Below are positions 34,746 to 45,118 of a stretch of 64,000 nucleotides of DNA, one piece after another. This stretch comes from Mantis religiosa. Lineage: Eukaryota; Arthropoda; Insecta; Mantodea; Mantidae. The DNA lies in assembly GCA_030765055.1 (NCBI GenBank), contig CM060950.1, positions 19,038,729 through 19,102,728 on the forward strand, written 5' to 3'. The stretch's first letter is position 1; every line of letters starts with the position of its first letter. Under the pieces are notes generated by a model. That model was not told where the DNA came from and did not search any database. It saw nothing but the letters and a program-made list of their open reading frames with translations. Made by a program: the position numbers and the translations under genes.

Positions 34746-35297
34746 GCTAGTGTGAAAAACAATTAATTTCCATATCTAATAATAATTAAAGAGTTACCTC
34801 GGTTGGAATCTTTGATGTATTTCAATTTCCTTACAACTAAAATTAATATTTTATATGCGGAAATGCATATTTTTAACTGACGGATTATATTTTAATTTCA
34901 AGACTCGCTTGAATACAAAAACTTAAATATTTTTCATCTTTTAAAATAAATGCCCAGAAGAATAAGGGCAGTAGTAGAAGAAGTCTTATGCAATAGTTAA
35001 ATTAAATTCTACTTGCAGTTTGGTTTTCTATTTAGGAGATTTATCCATTTTCATATATAGTTAGAAGGTAAAGAGTACTGCAGCTTTTGTGTATGAGCAA
35101 TAATGCATTTAATTTAAATGGGCCGTTACAACTGAAAATAAATGTGTGCAAATCTGGCAAATACAATTCAGAGAAAATAAAACACATTCGTGGTTAGGAT
35201 TCGAACCTCCGGACTGTCTGCCCACCACAAGAAGACAAGGCAGAGGAATGTTTAACGTATTCGCTTTTGTTGTATTTGCGCGCGCCTTCCGGATATG
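34746..35297. other. unannotated interval
   Basis: About 550 bp, AT-rich. On the minus strand near 35190-35215 there is an isolated box B-like GGTTCGAATCC without a convincing box A. Confidence 0.35.
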
Positions 35298-35301
35298 ATA
35301 T

Positions 35302-35795
35302 TGTGACTTTGTGGGTTCGTAGAATTAAAAATCCAATTTGCAGAAATTAAAAATCGTTCTTTATTTGCGTAGGAACACACTGTTCAATTCTCACGTAACA
35401 ACATTACGTCACATACAAACAGTTTACCAAGGTCGATCACAATAACAAACAACGTTCTGATCAGCTTTCAACACTCCTGTTACACAACTCAACTCACTGT
35501 TTTGCAAAACTGTCCTGCTGGCGTGTCACAATCGCTTATATATTTCATTCATAATTCGAGAGACTTCTGCAAATAAGAAAAACAACTATTCTGTCAGAGA
35601 TATCACTAGAACCTTCCAAACGTGAAATCCTAGCTGTGCTGGCAAGTCCTTTATCTTGGCTATATTTGTTTGCCGGCTTTGTGTACACTAGCCGCGCTAT
35701 CGTTAACTGCTCATGCAAGCTCTTTATTACCGTGAAACATTATCCGCCGTTTGTTATCGATTTGCACCGAAATTTTTATACCTGTTACCGCGACA
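35302..35795 (+). repeat. solo LTR of a Gypsy-type element, copy 1
   Basis: The 494-bp sequence starts TGTGACTTTGTGGGTTCGT like the LTRs of the intact element at 39971-45585 and ends CGACA. It is flanked by ATAT on both sides (35298-35301 and 35796-35799). No internal element sequence remains, so it is a solo LTR left by LTR-LTR recombination. It contains the 'ttctttattt' block that includes a minus-strand AATAAA, as in the intact LTR. The 99-codon frame across its 3' end is accidental. Confidence 0.88.
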
Positions 35796-35799
35796 ATAT

Positions 35800-36710
35800 G
35801 GATGCTGGGTCCAGTGTTGTCATAACTCGCCCATTCATACCTGTCACTGCAGTTACTGAACCGAGTATTAGATCTGGCAACATGGGTGACTCATGTACTC
35901 TCGTATACTCATTTTGTAGGGAACATATCGACTAACAGAGCGGATAAACAGTTCAAGCTCCTCTCCCCTTTATTCCCCGCATGCCTTCTTGAGGTGAGCA
36001 GAGTAGTTCTCACTTCTAGATAGCTGCTTATTAGGCATCTCAGACCTGAATATGACTGATCAGAGATGAGAGCGCATTTTACAGACCTGCCCTCAAGTGA
36101 TGCGGTGCCTTAGAGCTCCCTTTTTGAGCGTTGGCTCATTGTCTTATGTAAGGTTGTCTAGTCCAATTTATGATTATAATGACATCGTGACTAAAGCTAT
36201 TCTCAGCAGTAAAGCGAAACCATCTATCACGTAGTTTACTTTATGTGATCTTTTGATGTCTGATTGACTAAGGTGTAGATAGAATTCGATACCTACTGGA
36301 TGTAAGCGGCGTAGCGGCACATCCTTCATTGGCTGGAGTTCGTTGTTTACAGTTCACATCACATTTTATAATGCATAACTTTTTGTGCCATGATCCATTT
36401 CGGAGAAATCTGTTATTAACGATTCGAAGTTTTTAGTCTCGTTGACATTCAGTTGTTTGTCGCAATTACATGAAAGGGTGGGTACGGCTAGCATATGGCG
36501 CCCAGTTAAATATTTTATTATTATCGCTACTCCCTTTGTAAGTGTAACGGAAAGTGGCTATTTATGTTAGGATTTATCTTGATTGAAGTAGTTATAAAAT
36601 TTAACTTAAATGTGAATGTACCATCCCTCCGTTACTTCGTAACACTACATGCCTTTATAAACATTTATTCTTTGTGCTTACCATTACGATTTTATTTTGT
36701 ATAGTGTCAC
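35800..36710. other. unannotated interval between solo LTRs
   Basis: About 900 bp with no supported gene and no retroelement internal sequence. Confidence 0.4.
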
Positions 36711-36714
36711 GGCA

Positions 36715-37248
36715 ACAGGCATAAAATTTTCGGCACAAATAAGAAAACAGTCGGCGGATAAAGTTTCATGGTAATAACGAGACTTGCTAAGCAGTTAATG
36801 ATAACGCGGCTATTGTAAACAAGCGCCGGCAAGCAGAGATAACTGAGGTGAAGGACTCTCCGGCATAGATTAAGTTACGCTTCTAGAATGTGATAGAATA
36901 TTCGGTTTCTTTATTCTTCTGGAAATTTCTGGACTGATAGAGATTGTTCGGGTTCTGGCTTATTGTAGAACAATCTAGAGTTACGAATTAGGTATTTAAG
37001 GACCTGACGGCTCGCAAAGTGAGTAGTTGTAAAATAGTTGTGAAACAGAGAGACAGCTGAAAGTGTTATTGTAACGAGAGCTAATGATGTAATCTGCTGT
37101 CATTGTTCGTTATTGTGATCGACCTTGTTAGACTGATGGTGACGTAACGTAATGCTGCTGTAATCTATAAGAGTATTTCTACGAAAATAAAGGAGATTTT
37201 TAATTTCTGCAACTCGGCCTTTAAATTCTACGAACCCACAAAGTCACA
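36715..37248 (-). repeat. solo LTR of a Gypsy-type element, copy 2
   Basis: Opposite orientation to copy 1: its reverse complement starts TGTGACTTTGTGGGTTCGT and ends CCGTGACA. It is related to copy 1 over its length, including the shared 3' part with 'tagccgcg.tatc.ttaactgc' and 'ttatccgccg', but it is diverged and longer (534 bp). Flanks are ATAG (36711-36714) and ATAT (37249-37252), an imperfect 4-bp TSD. Confidence 0.85.
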
Positions 37249-37309
37249 ATATAAATGGTTTGTGATTTATTATATGGCCTTCTTTTAATTATTTTGTGTC
37301 CTTAGTCTA

Positions 37310-38549
37310 TTATGTGTTTCAAATGGGAAGCCGTTTGTCCTTGAGCGCTACTAGGTGAGCAACCAATCGGAGTCCTGCGGTGTTGTATTGCATTCCCCTA
37401 TGTGGTGTTTGACGAGCGCCAACCTAATCAATCTCTAATAAATACTCTTCGCGTTAAGACAAAAATTCAGATTTTACAAAAACTGATCCATGAGAAAGAG
37501 AGTAAAGCATTTAACATAACTGTGAAAACCCCATATTTTCACCTCAAATAGTTTTCCTAATACAGATAAATAAAGTAGATACCATTATATTATAACAATG
37601 CATTGCAACCTAAGCACTGTAATGAATATCATTATTGGTTGGCATGTATGTGTGAACTTACATTTGAAATGGCTCAGAACTGAAACGTAAACATTTGACA
37701 TGACGTGGTAAAAGAAATATGTACTTTGAATAAGCCAAGGTGTTTGTTAAATTCGATGAGAGGAAACGATGCACTTCTTGCTAGTCTGGCAGAACGTGTC
37801 TGGTCACATTATATCTTTGTTTATGAATGGTTCGTAATCTCTATTTACTCTAAATTTCAAAGCAGCATTATTCAGTTACTCTTCCATGAAAAAGTATATC
37901 AGCTGGATCAATGAGACCCGATCCATCCCCCCCCCCCCCCCCGCTTCTACTGCTAGAACAATCCAATAGAGTTAATGTGGGCTCAAATTATGTTACAAAC
38001 AGAAATCATATTTTTAAACTGACTTACGTTGAGCGACTTATTCACGAAGAAATTGACAACAAACACAAAGACTGGGAAAACTACGTGAGACATCAGATGA
38101 ACTACAAGTAGACGATTTTTGGAAAGAAATAGCACGTAACGAGATTTTGGAACCTATCATCATAAATTTACAGTACTCAGACGTTGAAGACAAAGTCAAT
38201 GACGAATTATCTCTTAACGTAAGTAACATTCACAGCTATAAGGATGCACCGCTGGTATTTTCATTGGATTAGAAAAATAAGTAATTCATTAACTATAATT
38301 AACTTTAAACTAAATATTTGAAACATTTGCGTAATATACGAATATTCATGTTGCAATTGTAATTTCAGCAACTGTATTATTATAAAACTTTGGAAAATTC
38401 AGTTTGCGTTCCCTTACGTCTAGCGCCACGAACACTCTGAAGTGTGTGGGAAATATAAAAAGAGTGGGGACAACGAGGTGGCAACGGTGGAAGGCTCTAA
38501 CGCATCTGATTCGCTACAGGCGAGAACTCTTCCCATTTGAAACACATAA
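37310..38549 (+). mobile_element. TA-flanked transposon with transposase C-terminus, copy 2
   Basis: The ends are nearly perfect 20-bp inverted repeats (TTATGTGTTTCAAATGGGAA at both ends), flanked by TA (37308-37309 and 38550-38551). It is a direct-orientation relative of 21313-22599. Near its right end, plus-strand frames give NYVTNRNHIFKLTYVERLIH, then EEIDNKHKDWENYVRH, then a frameshift into 'DDFWKEIARNEILEPIIINL' (about 38113-38172). This matches the C-terminus of the insect IS630-Tc1-mariner transposases that carry a DETWVNEGHT block. The catalytic core is absent. A C run of about 14 lies at 37929-37942. Confidence 0.78.
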
Positions 38550-38551
38550 TA

Positions 38552-38876
38552 GAGCTTTTTTCCTTTGGAATTATTTACAGTTTCGCTCTTAAAGAGTGAG
38601 TGACTTCATCTAAACATAAGTTTCTTATTCTTTTTAAAGTTAATAAATCCGGTAATTATTGATTTCAGCACATCATTATTTATTTGTTGTGGCATTCCAT
38701 AGCTCAGCCTAGTCTGCGAGGTCTATCTATTCGGTTTCAACTGTTTATATTGTACTTGATTAATATACGTTTTGAAACTGGCCAGTTCTCATTGTTTTAG
38801 CACTGTTAACCTAGTTTCTACCTTTCAGTCGATATTGACACTTGCAGAGGATGTTATTACTGTTTGCTCCTATCAC
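38552..38876. other. unannotated interval
   Basis: About 320 bp, AT-rich. Nothing is recognised. Confidence 0.35.
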
Positions 38877-38888
38877 TATTGAATAGTT

Positions 38889-39963
38889 GTTCATTATTTA
38901 CGTCCTCCAACGTTAAGTCATATCGGACGGTGAATGAATCGGGTGAAATGATGCTCAAATGAGTTCAGGGTCCATGGAGCTTACAGTTACCCGACATTCG
39001 TCTGGAAGGACAAGGGAAAACCCCGTAAAAACCTTATCCAGGTAAAGTCTGTCTAGTGAACGGGAGTGCAGTTTGCCGCTCAAAGGAAACTACTCTCCCG
39101 CACACTAATGACCGTCATAAATCTATCTCCACACTTCAGAAATGGAACACTGTCGTTGAGGACCAATAGCAACCCGTATTTTCTCGAAGTGACAGTCGCA
39201 TGTCTACTCCACGTGGAGTCTCAGTTGCGAAAGTTCCAACTTCCAGTTGATCTGTTTCATTACGTGCAGAAATTCGTTGTGTGTCACGATGTGGAGACCG
39301 TGGGATGGAAATGCAGTGGTAAATGCAAATCAAGTAGTAGATAACTTTCAGTGAAGTGAACATAAAGTGATGACAATAGTGTGAATAATTGGGCCGAGTT
39401 ATATTGCTAGAGAAGCCTCAAAAAACACAGTTATAACGGGTACTCTTTCTAAGCAAATTCAAGCGCTTGTTTTGAACACACTACATATGTGCTGACAAAT
39501 AATCTTGGTAAGGGGTCGTGCAATGAACCTGATACATTCTGGGTATTCACAGAAAAACAGTAAGAAATATTGTGACGAAAGGAATACCAAAGACGCCGAT
39601 CAAGTGTGAAAACAAAAGGAAACGTTTCTCTAAAGTCGATAATTTCACATGCGTTTTAATTCGTCGAGAAATTTATAAATTCTATGCAAAAGGGGGAGTG
39701 CCCACCTTAGACGAATTGGTTGCACATTTGCAAGAAATTTGCGTACGATACCCATGACTTATCGAGAAAGGTGGCAACATTGCAGAAAGCACTGGGAGAA
39801 GGAGGGTCAATGTTGTAAAACGATTATAAGGGTTCGTCAAAGGTAGCGGCCGACGTGCACACCAATTAACTAAACGGACTTTAACTCACCCTGACCGAGA
39901 TTCGAACTCGGGACCTCTTGAACGTGAGGCAGACACGCTACCATCTTCGCTACCAAGGCGGGT
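38889..39963 (-). repeat. tRNA-derived SINE, family B, copy 9, split by a DNA transposon
   Basis: The 3' two-thirds (38889-39042) and the tRNA head (39884-39963, with box B equivalent GTTCGAACTCGG) are separated by an 837-bp TA-flanked element. The SINE's own target duplication TATTGAATAGTT lies at 38877-38888 and, on the other side of the Gypsy element, at 45587-45598. Confidence 0.93.
39045..39881 (+). mobile_element. Tc1/mariner-type element with transposase N-terminus
   Basis: Inserted into a SINE at a TA dinucleotide (TA at 39043-39044 and 39882-39883). Its ends are inverted repeats (AAGTCTGTCTAGT versus AAGTCCGTTTAGT). A 61-codon frame (39572-39757) has 'KRKRFSKVDNFTCVLIRREI' and 'YAKGGVPTLDELVAHLQEI', the N-terminal pattern of insect IS630-Tc1-mariner transposases. 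The frame then breaks and the catalytic domain is absent. At 837 bp it is a deletion derivative. Confidence 0.8.
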
Positions 39964-39970
39964 TGCATAT

Positions 39971-40437
39971 TGTGACTTTGTGGGTTCGTGAAATGAAAAG
40001 TCCAATTTCACCACTCAAAAATGTTCTTTATTTCCACCGACTTACAGTTTAACACTTGCCAATTACACAGAATTACGTGCTGCACACAATTACAATTCAC
40101 CAGTTCGTCCGTTACAATTTCCTTGTACTCGCGATTACGTAAACTCCGATGCACGCACAGTCTTCTCGTTCATTAACACGTCCTTCGCTAGCACGTCAAA
40201 CACTGACTGACTCACTCCTAATTGAAGTCCCTTTTATAGGAATATCCTGTTATTCTAGAAGTCTCTGGTTTTCCGCAAATTACCCGAACGTTCCATAGGA
40301 GAGGAGAAGGGGAGAGAAACTTCGAGGGACAGTGACATTTCCCTCAGTTAGTGACAGAGACCGATGAGTGGGCGTGGCCCAGTGCCTAGGGTCCCTCCCA
40401 ACTGTCGCCTGTCCGTCCCTTCCCTAATTGGGTGACA
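39971..40437 (-). repeat. 3' LTR of the Gypsy-type element
   Basis: 467 bp, from TGTCACCC to AAGTCACA on the coding strand. The coding strand has a TATA-box-like TATAAAAG at 40231-40238 and an AATAAA polyadenylation signal at 40027-40032. Confidence 0.96.
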
Positions 40438-40451
40438 CTGCTCCCTCCTCA
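40438..40451 (-). other. polypurine tract
   Basis: On the coding strand GAGGAGGGAGCAG directly precedes the 3' LTR, the expected site of plus-strand DNA priming. It overlaps the pol stop codon (TGA at 40449-40451). Confidence 0.8.
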
Positions 40452-43400
40452 AAGCTGGTCGTCCCGAACAGCACCATCGTAGCGTGCAAGACGATCCAGG
40501 TGTACCACCAACATCTTCCCCCGGGGAACCTTCTGGATGCGGTAGACCACGTCGTTAATCCTCTTCACCACTCGGTACGGTCCTTGCCATGGCTGCTGGA
40601 GCTTCGGGCAGCGTCCCTTGGTCCGGGTAGGACGGTACAACCAGACCAGGTCACCTTGCTGGAACCCTTGGCTGTTGGCTTGCCTGTCATATCTGGTCTT
40701 CATGCGGTCGCTGGCCTTCTGGATGTTCTGGCGAGCCATCTCGTGCATGTCGTGGAGATGGTCCACCAAGTTCTCCACATACTCGGTCGCTGGCTGTTTC
40801 GCTTCCGGAGGGCTTCCAAAAGCCAGGTCACAAGGGAGGCGTAACTCTCGGCCGAACATTAAGCTGGCTGGCGTCATCCCAGTTGTGTCGTGTGTAGACG
40901 AGCGATAGGCCAGCAAGAACAGTGGCACCTTGACGTCCCAGTCTCGCTGATGGCTGGCCACGACTTTCCTCAGGTGTTCCTCTAAGGTCTTGATGTACCT
41001 TTCGACCATGCCGTCCGATTGGGGATGTAGAGGCGTAGTGCGAGTCTTGTTCACCCCAAGCCTTTGTAATGCCTCCTTCATTAGGTTGGACTCAAAGTTG
41101 GTACCCTGGTCACTGTGTAGCTCTAACGGCACCCCAAATCGACAGAACACTTGCTCCACGAGGCAGTCTGTGATTGTCTTTGCCTCTTGGTTTGGGATGG
41201 CATACACCTCCGGCCACTTGGTGAAGTAGTCCACGACCACCATTAGGTACTTGTTGCCTCGGTCGGAAACTGGGAACGGTCCAGCAATGTCAACGGCGAG
41301 CCGTTCGAATGGCGCTCCGACGTTGTACTGCTGCATGCGACCCCGGCTCCTAGTCTGGGGGCCGCGACTCGCCATGCACACGTGGCACTGACGGCACCAT
41401 CTCTCAGCATCTGCTCGGAGCCTCAGCCAGTAGTAGCGCTGCCGTAGTTTGTCAATCGTTCGGTTCGCTCCCAGGTGTCCTCCCGAAGTACCGGCGTGTA
41501 CTTCCTCCAGGACTTCCGGGACCTTACTCCGGGGAAGTACCAACTGCTCTCTCTGCGTCTTCCCATCGGGTGATTCCCATACCCGGAACAGCACGCCCTC
41601 TCTGATCTTCAACGAGTCCCATTGGGCCCAGTACGACTTGTAGGTGGCGCTCCTTGGTGCGATATCCTCCCAGGTTGGTCTTGTCCCTGCCTCCACTTCC
41701 CTCAAGAGTGGCCCCAAGTCTGCGTCCGCCAGCTGCTCCCTCCTCAGGCCTGCGCTATCCCAACCGTCCGCAGGCACTGCCACAACTACTTGGACTGCTG
41801 CGGCACGCTCCTTCTCTTCCACTCTTGTGCACTGGCCGCACTCTTCTGGACAGGGTCTTCGGGACATGGCGTCTGCGTTACCGTGGCTCTTCCCTCTACG
41901 ATGTTCCGAGGTGAAGTCGTACTCCTGCAGCCTCTGGACCCAACGTGCTGTCTGGCCTTCCAGGTTCTTAAAGCTCAATAGCCAGGTTAGGGCGGAATGG
42001 TCAGTCCTCAGGTGGAATGGCTGACCGTACAGGTACTTGTGGAAGTGCTCCAAGGTCTTTACTACCGCCAATAATTCTCGTCGGGTGACGCAGTAGTTCT
42101 TCTCTGCCTTGGATAGCGTCTTGCTGTAGTAGGCTATGACCCGCTCATGGCCGTCCTGGATCTGCGATAGGACACCTCCAATGCAATGGTCGCTAGCGTC
42201 GGTGTCCACAATGAAGGCGCCACCCGGTTGTGGGAAACCCAAAATTGGAGCACTGCACAGGGTTTCCTTTAGGTGCTGGAAAGCGTTTTCGGCGTCCTCT
42301 GCCCACACATAAGGCCGGTGTTCCTCTGTCAGGCGGGTGAGTGGTTTTGCGATGTTGGAGAACCCCTTTATGAAGCGGCGGTAATAACTGCACAGCCCCA
42401 GGAAACTGCGCAACTCTTTCCTATCCTTTGGGCGAGGCCAATCTCTCACAGCCTGTGTCTTCTCCGGGTCTGTGGCCACTCCGGTTGCTGAGACTATGTG
42501 GCCTAAGTAGTTCACTTTCTTGCGGAAGAGCTGGCACTTCTTCGCGTTCAGCTTCAAGTTGGTTGTCTGCAGTCTCTGTAGCACCTTACTCAGATTCTCG
42601 AGGTGATCTTCAAAAGTCTTCCCGACGATGATGTCGTCCAGGTATAGCAGGCAGGCATCGTAAGTCAGCCCTCTCATCACTGACTCCATGAGGCGTTGGA
42701 AGGTAGCTGGTGCGTTGCAGAGGCCAAAGGGCATAACCGTGAACTGCCAAAGACCTTGGCCCGTCGAGAATGCGGTCTTCTCCTTGTCTCTCGGGTCTAG
42801 AGCTACCTGCCAGTAGCCCGACTTCAGGTCCAGGGTCGAGAACCACTGTGCACCAGCTAGCGTGTCCAGGGTGTCGTCAATCCGGGGTAAGGGAAAGCAG
42901 TCCTTCCGGGTGACAGCGTTCAGCTTTCTGTAGTCTACGCAGAAGCGCAGCTCGCCGTTCTTCTTCGTCACCAAGACTACAGGGGAGCACCAAGGGCTGT
43001 CGGACTCTTCAATCACTCCCCTGGATCTCATGTCCTCCAGCATGTCTTGTACCGCCCCTTGCTTCGCCAGCGGAACGCGTCTATGTGGTTGCCGAATAGG
43101 CCGGGCGTCTCCGGTGTCGATGCGGTGAAGCACTTTGTCCGTGCGGCCGTAGTCACTATCGCCTTGGCTGAAGACGCGCTCGTATCGCCCCAGTAGTTGT
43201 CGAACCTGCTCCAGCTGTTCTGCGGTCAGGTGGTCGGCCGCCCTCTCCAGTAAGCCTTCTAGCCGGGGCCCCAGGTGTTGCTTCGGCGCCGGCTCCTGTG
43301 TCTTGTCGATTGCTGTTACGCTCACTACGGGCTCGCACGTTCCCAACTCCGTCCCGGGCTGGACGTCGTGATCGGTGTCCGTTGGATTTAGCAGTCTCAC

Positions 43401-44096
43401 TGGCGCCTCCTCTCGGCACGGCAGCAATGCCCTGGCTACACACAGTCCGTGTACAGGCGTCTTCTGGTCCAGCATCATGTTCCTGGTTCTCTGGTCCTCA
43501 AGTCGCGCCGTCACCACCACCTCGCTCCTCGCGGGAACAACCACGTCTTCGTCCAAGACGACCCTGCACATTCCAAGGCGCTCTTCGGGTTGACGGAGTA
43601 TAACCTCTTCTCCGTTAAGCCGCAGGACCTTCTTGCCGACGTCGACCGTTGCCTCATGGCTCCTGAGGGCATCCAGTCCCAGGATCACCTCCTCAGCCAC
43701 CTTCGCGACGAACACCCACAGACGCACGGCACTCCGTCCCAAGTTCAGCTCCAGCAGGGCCTCCTTCTCCACAGGCAAGGTGTCGCCCGATGCCGTGACA
43801 AGCTGGTATGGCCGGCTTGGCTTCCTTGTCGGTAAACCCTTCTCCACGTCAGGTCTGATGATGGTCACGGCCGCCCCGGTGTCCACTAGCACGCGGCACG
43901 GCTTCCCTCTTACCCAACCGTCCGCGATGAGGCTGTCATCCATACGCCGGCTGACGGCGCGCAGTGTCACTCGAGGGGATGGTGGTGATGGCGCCGACGT
44001 GCCCCTCTCCACGACGGCCCTTACTCGTTTTCCGGCTGCTCTTCCTGGTGTGGGCAGTCTCTCTGCAGGTGTCCGGGCTGTCCACACCCCCAACAC
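40449..44096 (-). CDS. pol: Pol polyprotein (protease, RT, RNase H, integrase)
   Basis: Open frame of 1,215 codons, counted from the first codon after the gag overlap. Domains in order: aspartic protease (DTGA at 72-75), reverse transcriptase (TLDL near 423 and YLDD at 485-488), RNase H (VDTDAS at 630-635, E674, D699, D742), integrase zinc finger (H867, H874, C901, C904), integrase core D936, D996, E1032 with 35 residues between the last two, and a C-terminal GPYR module (about 1172). All catalytic residues are present. The frame is -1 relative to gag and overlaps it by 76 nt, so expression as a Gag-Pol fusion by -1 frameshifting is likely; the first in-frame ATG is probably not used. There is no sign of an env gene. 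Confidence 0.97.
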   Translation of the reverse strand: MLGVWTARTPAERLPTPGRAAGKRVRAVVERGTSAPSPPSPRVTLRAVSRRMDDSLIADGWVRGKPCRVLVDTGAAVTIIRPDVEKGLPTRKPSRPYQLVTASGDTLPVEKEALLELNLGRSAVRLWVFVAKVAEEVILGLDALRSHEATVDVGKKVLRLNGEEVILRQPEERLGMCRVVLDEDVVVPARSEVVVTARLEDQRTRNMMLDQKTPVHGLCVARALLPCREEAPVRLLNPTDTDHDVQPGTELGTCEPVVSVTAIDKTQEPAPKQHLGPRLEGLLERAADHLTAEQLEQVRQLLGRYERVFSQGDSDYGRTDKVLHRIDTGDARPIRQPHRRVPLAKQGAVQDMLEDMRSRGVIEESDSPWCSPVVLVTKKNGELRFCVDYRKLNAVTRKDCFPLPRIDDTLDTLAGAQWFSTLDLKSGYWQVALDPRDKEKTAFSTGQGLWQFTVMPFGLCNAPATFQRLMESVMRGLTYDACLLYLDDIIVGKTFEDHLENLSKVLQRLQTTNLKLNAKKCQLFRKKVNYLGHIVSATGVATDPEKTQAVRDWPRPKDRKELRSFLGLCSYYRRFIKGFSNIAKPLTRLTEEHRPYVWAEDAENAFQHLKETLCSAPILGFPQPGGAFIVDTDASDHCIGGVLSQIQDGHERVIAYYSKTLSKAEKNYCVTRRELLAVVKTLEHFHKYLYGQPFHLRTDHSALTWLLSFKNLEGQTARWVQRLQEYDFTSEHRRGKSHGNADAMSRRPCPEECGQCTRVEEKERAAAVQVVVAVPADGWDSAGLRREQLADADLGPLLREVEAGTRPTWEDIAPRSATYKSYWAQWDSLKIREGVLFRVWESPDGKTQREQLVLPRSKVPEVLEEVHAGTSGGHLGANRTIDKLRQRYYWLRLRADAERWCRQCHVCMASRGPQTRSRGRMQQYNVGAPFERLAVDIAGPFPVSDRGNKYLMVVVDYFTKWPEVYAIPNQEAKTITDCLVEQVFCRFGVPLELHSDQGTNFESNLMKEALQRLGVNKTRTTPLHPQSDGMVERYIKTLEEHLRKVVASHQRDWDVKVPLFLLAYRSSTHDTTGMTPASLMFGRELRLPCDLAFGSPPEAKQPATEYVENLVDHLHDMHEMARQNIQKASDRMKTRYDRQANSQGFQQGDLVWLYRPTRTKGRCPKLQQPWQGPYRVVKRINDVVYRIQKVPRGKMLVVHLDRLARYDGAVRDDQL

Positions 44097-45073
44097 AGGC
44101 CACTAGGTGTTCCCCGGCGTCCCTCAGCTGGTCTCCTGTCTCCGGCGTAGCGGACACTCCTCGTTCTCGACGTCGGGATGGATGTTATTTTGGCCGCCTC
44201 CATCCTTAATGCCGCTGTCAGCGCCTCGTGGATGGTTTTATATTCCCCGAGCATTAGGCGCTGACGAATCTCCGTGTCCCGTACCCCGTCGACAAAATTG
44301 TAGGCGGCTTCCCGGGATACGAACTCCAGTGGCAGGTCAACCAAGGCCTTGCTAGCCAGCTGCTCGATCGCAATGGCGAACTCCTGCAGCGTCTCCCCCG
44401 GCTGCTGTGACCTTGCCTTTAGCTGGCTGCGGTATGCTGCGGCTAAGCGGTGGTTCCCGAAGCGATCCTCCAGGGCTTCCCAGATGTCCTTGGGCGCCGC
44501 CGTCGTCTGCACCGCGTTTAGGACTTCCGCGGCTCTTCCCTGGAGGCTGGCTATTAACTGTGTGGTCTCCTCCTCCAGTGACCATCCATTGTGCCTGGCT
44601 ACTGTGTCGAACTGGCGCCGGAAGACCTCAAACGTTGACGCGCCGTCATACTTGGGAGGTTTGACGCGCGGCGATGTTATGTCGCGTCCCGGTGCGTCGG
44701 CCTTCAAATCCTTCAACCTCCTGCCGACGACGTCCTCCACCATGGCGCTCAGGGACTTGGCGCTGTTGTCGGCCTTTCCTTCCAGCTCATTAACGCGGCT
44801 CGCGAGGTCTCCGACGCGTTCGTCCACCTGGCCGATCCGCTTGCCGAGTCCCGTGACGTCCTCCCTCACGCCGGCCAACTGTTCCTCAAATTTCGTGGCG
44901 AGGGCCTCGTTCGCAACCTTCATTTCTTCCATCTTCTCCGTGAGGTTATCGTTAGCCGTCTTCATTTCTTCCAGCTTTGCGGCCAGGTTGTTATTTGCCG
45001 CTTCCGTCTTCTCTGTTAATTCGGCCTTCATTTCCATCATCTTCTCCAAAATTTTTTCCAATGCCGCGTCCAT
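44021..45073 (-). CDS. gag: Gag polyprotein
   Basis: 350 residues from the ATG at 45073 (MDAALEKILEKM). I chose this ATG because the frame upstream runs into the 5' LTR. Residues 1-110 are a long coiled coil with repeated 'EEMK.AN..L' heptads. The middle (about 140-280) matches the retrotransposon Gag family (RRQFDTVARHNGW, then WEALEDRFGNHRL, then LQEFAIAIEQLA). A CCHC zinc knuckle CWGCGQPGHLQRDC is at the C-terminus, for binding the element RNA. The leader between LTR and ATG is only 45 nt. The stop lies within the pol overlap. Confidence 0.95.
   Translation of the reverse strand: MDAALEKILEKMMEMKAELTEKTEAANNNLAAKLEEMKTANDNLTEKMEEMKVANEALATKFEEQLAGVREDVTGLGKRIGQVDERVGDLASRVNELEGKADNSAKSLSAMVEDVVGRRLKDLKADAPGRDITSPRVKPPKYDGASTFEVFRRQFDTVARHNGWSLEEETTQLIASLQGRAAEVLNAVQTTAAPKDIWEALEDRFGNHRLAAAYRSQLKARSQQPGETLQEFAIAIEQLASKALVDLPLEFVSREAAYNFVDGVRDTEIRQRLMLGEYKTIHEALTAALRMEAAKITSIPTSRTRSVRYAGDRRPAEGRRGTPSGLCWGCGQPGHLQRDCPHQEEQPENE
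44027..44033 (-). promoter_or_regulatory. candidate -1 frameshift heptamer
   Basis: GGAAAAC lies in the gag-pol overlap, two codons before the gag stop, and is read G GAA AAC in the gag frame. It is not a canonical X XXY YYZ heptamer, but it is the closest match in the 76-nt overlap. Confidence 0.35.
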
Positions 45074-45099
45074 GGTTGGAATGTTCGGTGATGTTATCT

Positions 45100-45117
45100 T
45101 CCTGCTTCCTGACACCA
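45100..45117 (-). other. primer-binding site
   Basis: One nucleotide inside the 5' LTR the coding strand reads TGGTGTCAGGAAGCAGG, starting with the TGG complementary to a tRNA CCA end. I cannot assign the tRNA with confidence. Confidence 0.7.
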
Positions 45118-45118
45118 G

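Noticed and set aside
35302..37248. Single DNA transposon with long inverted ends
   Set aside because: Each end sequence has its own second boundary and its own ATAT-type flanks, which fits two separate solo LTRs in opposite orientation better.
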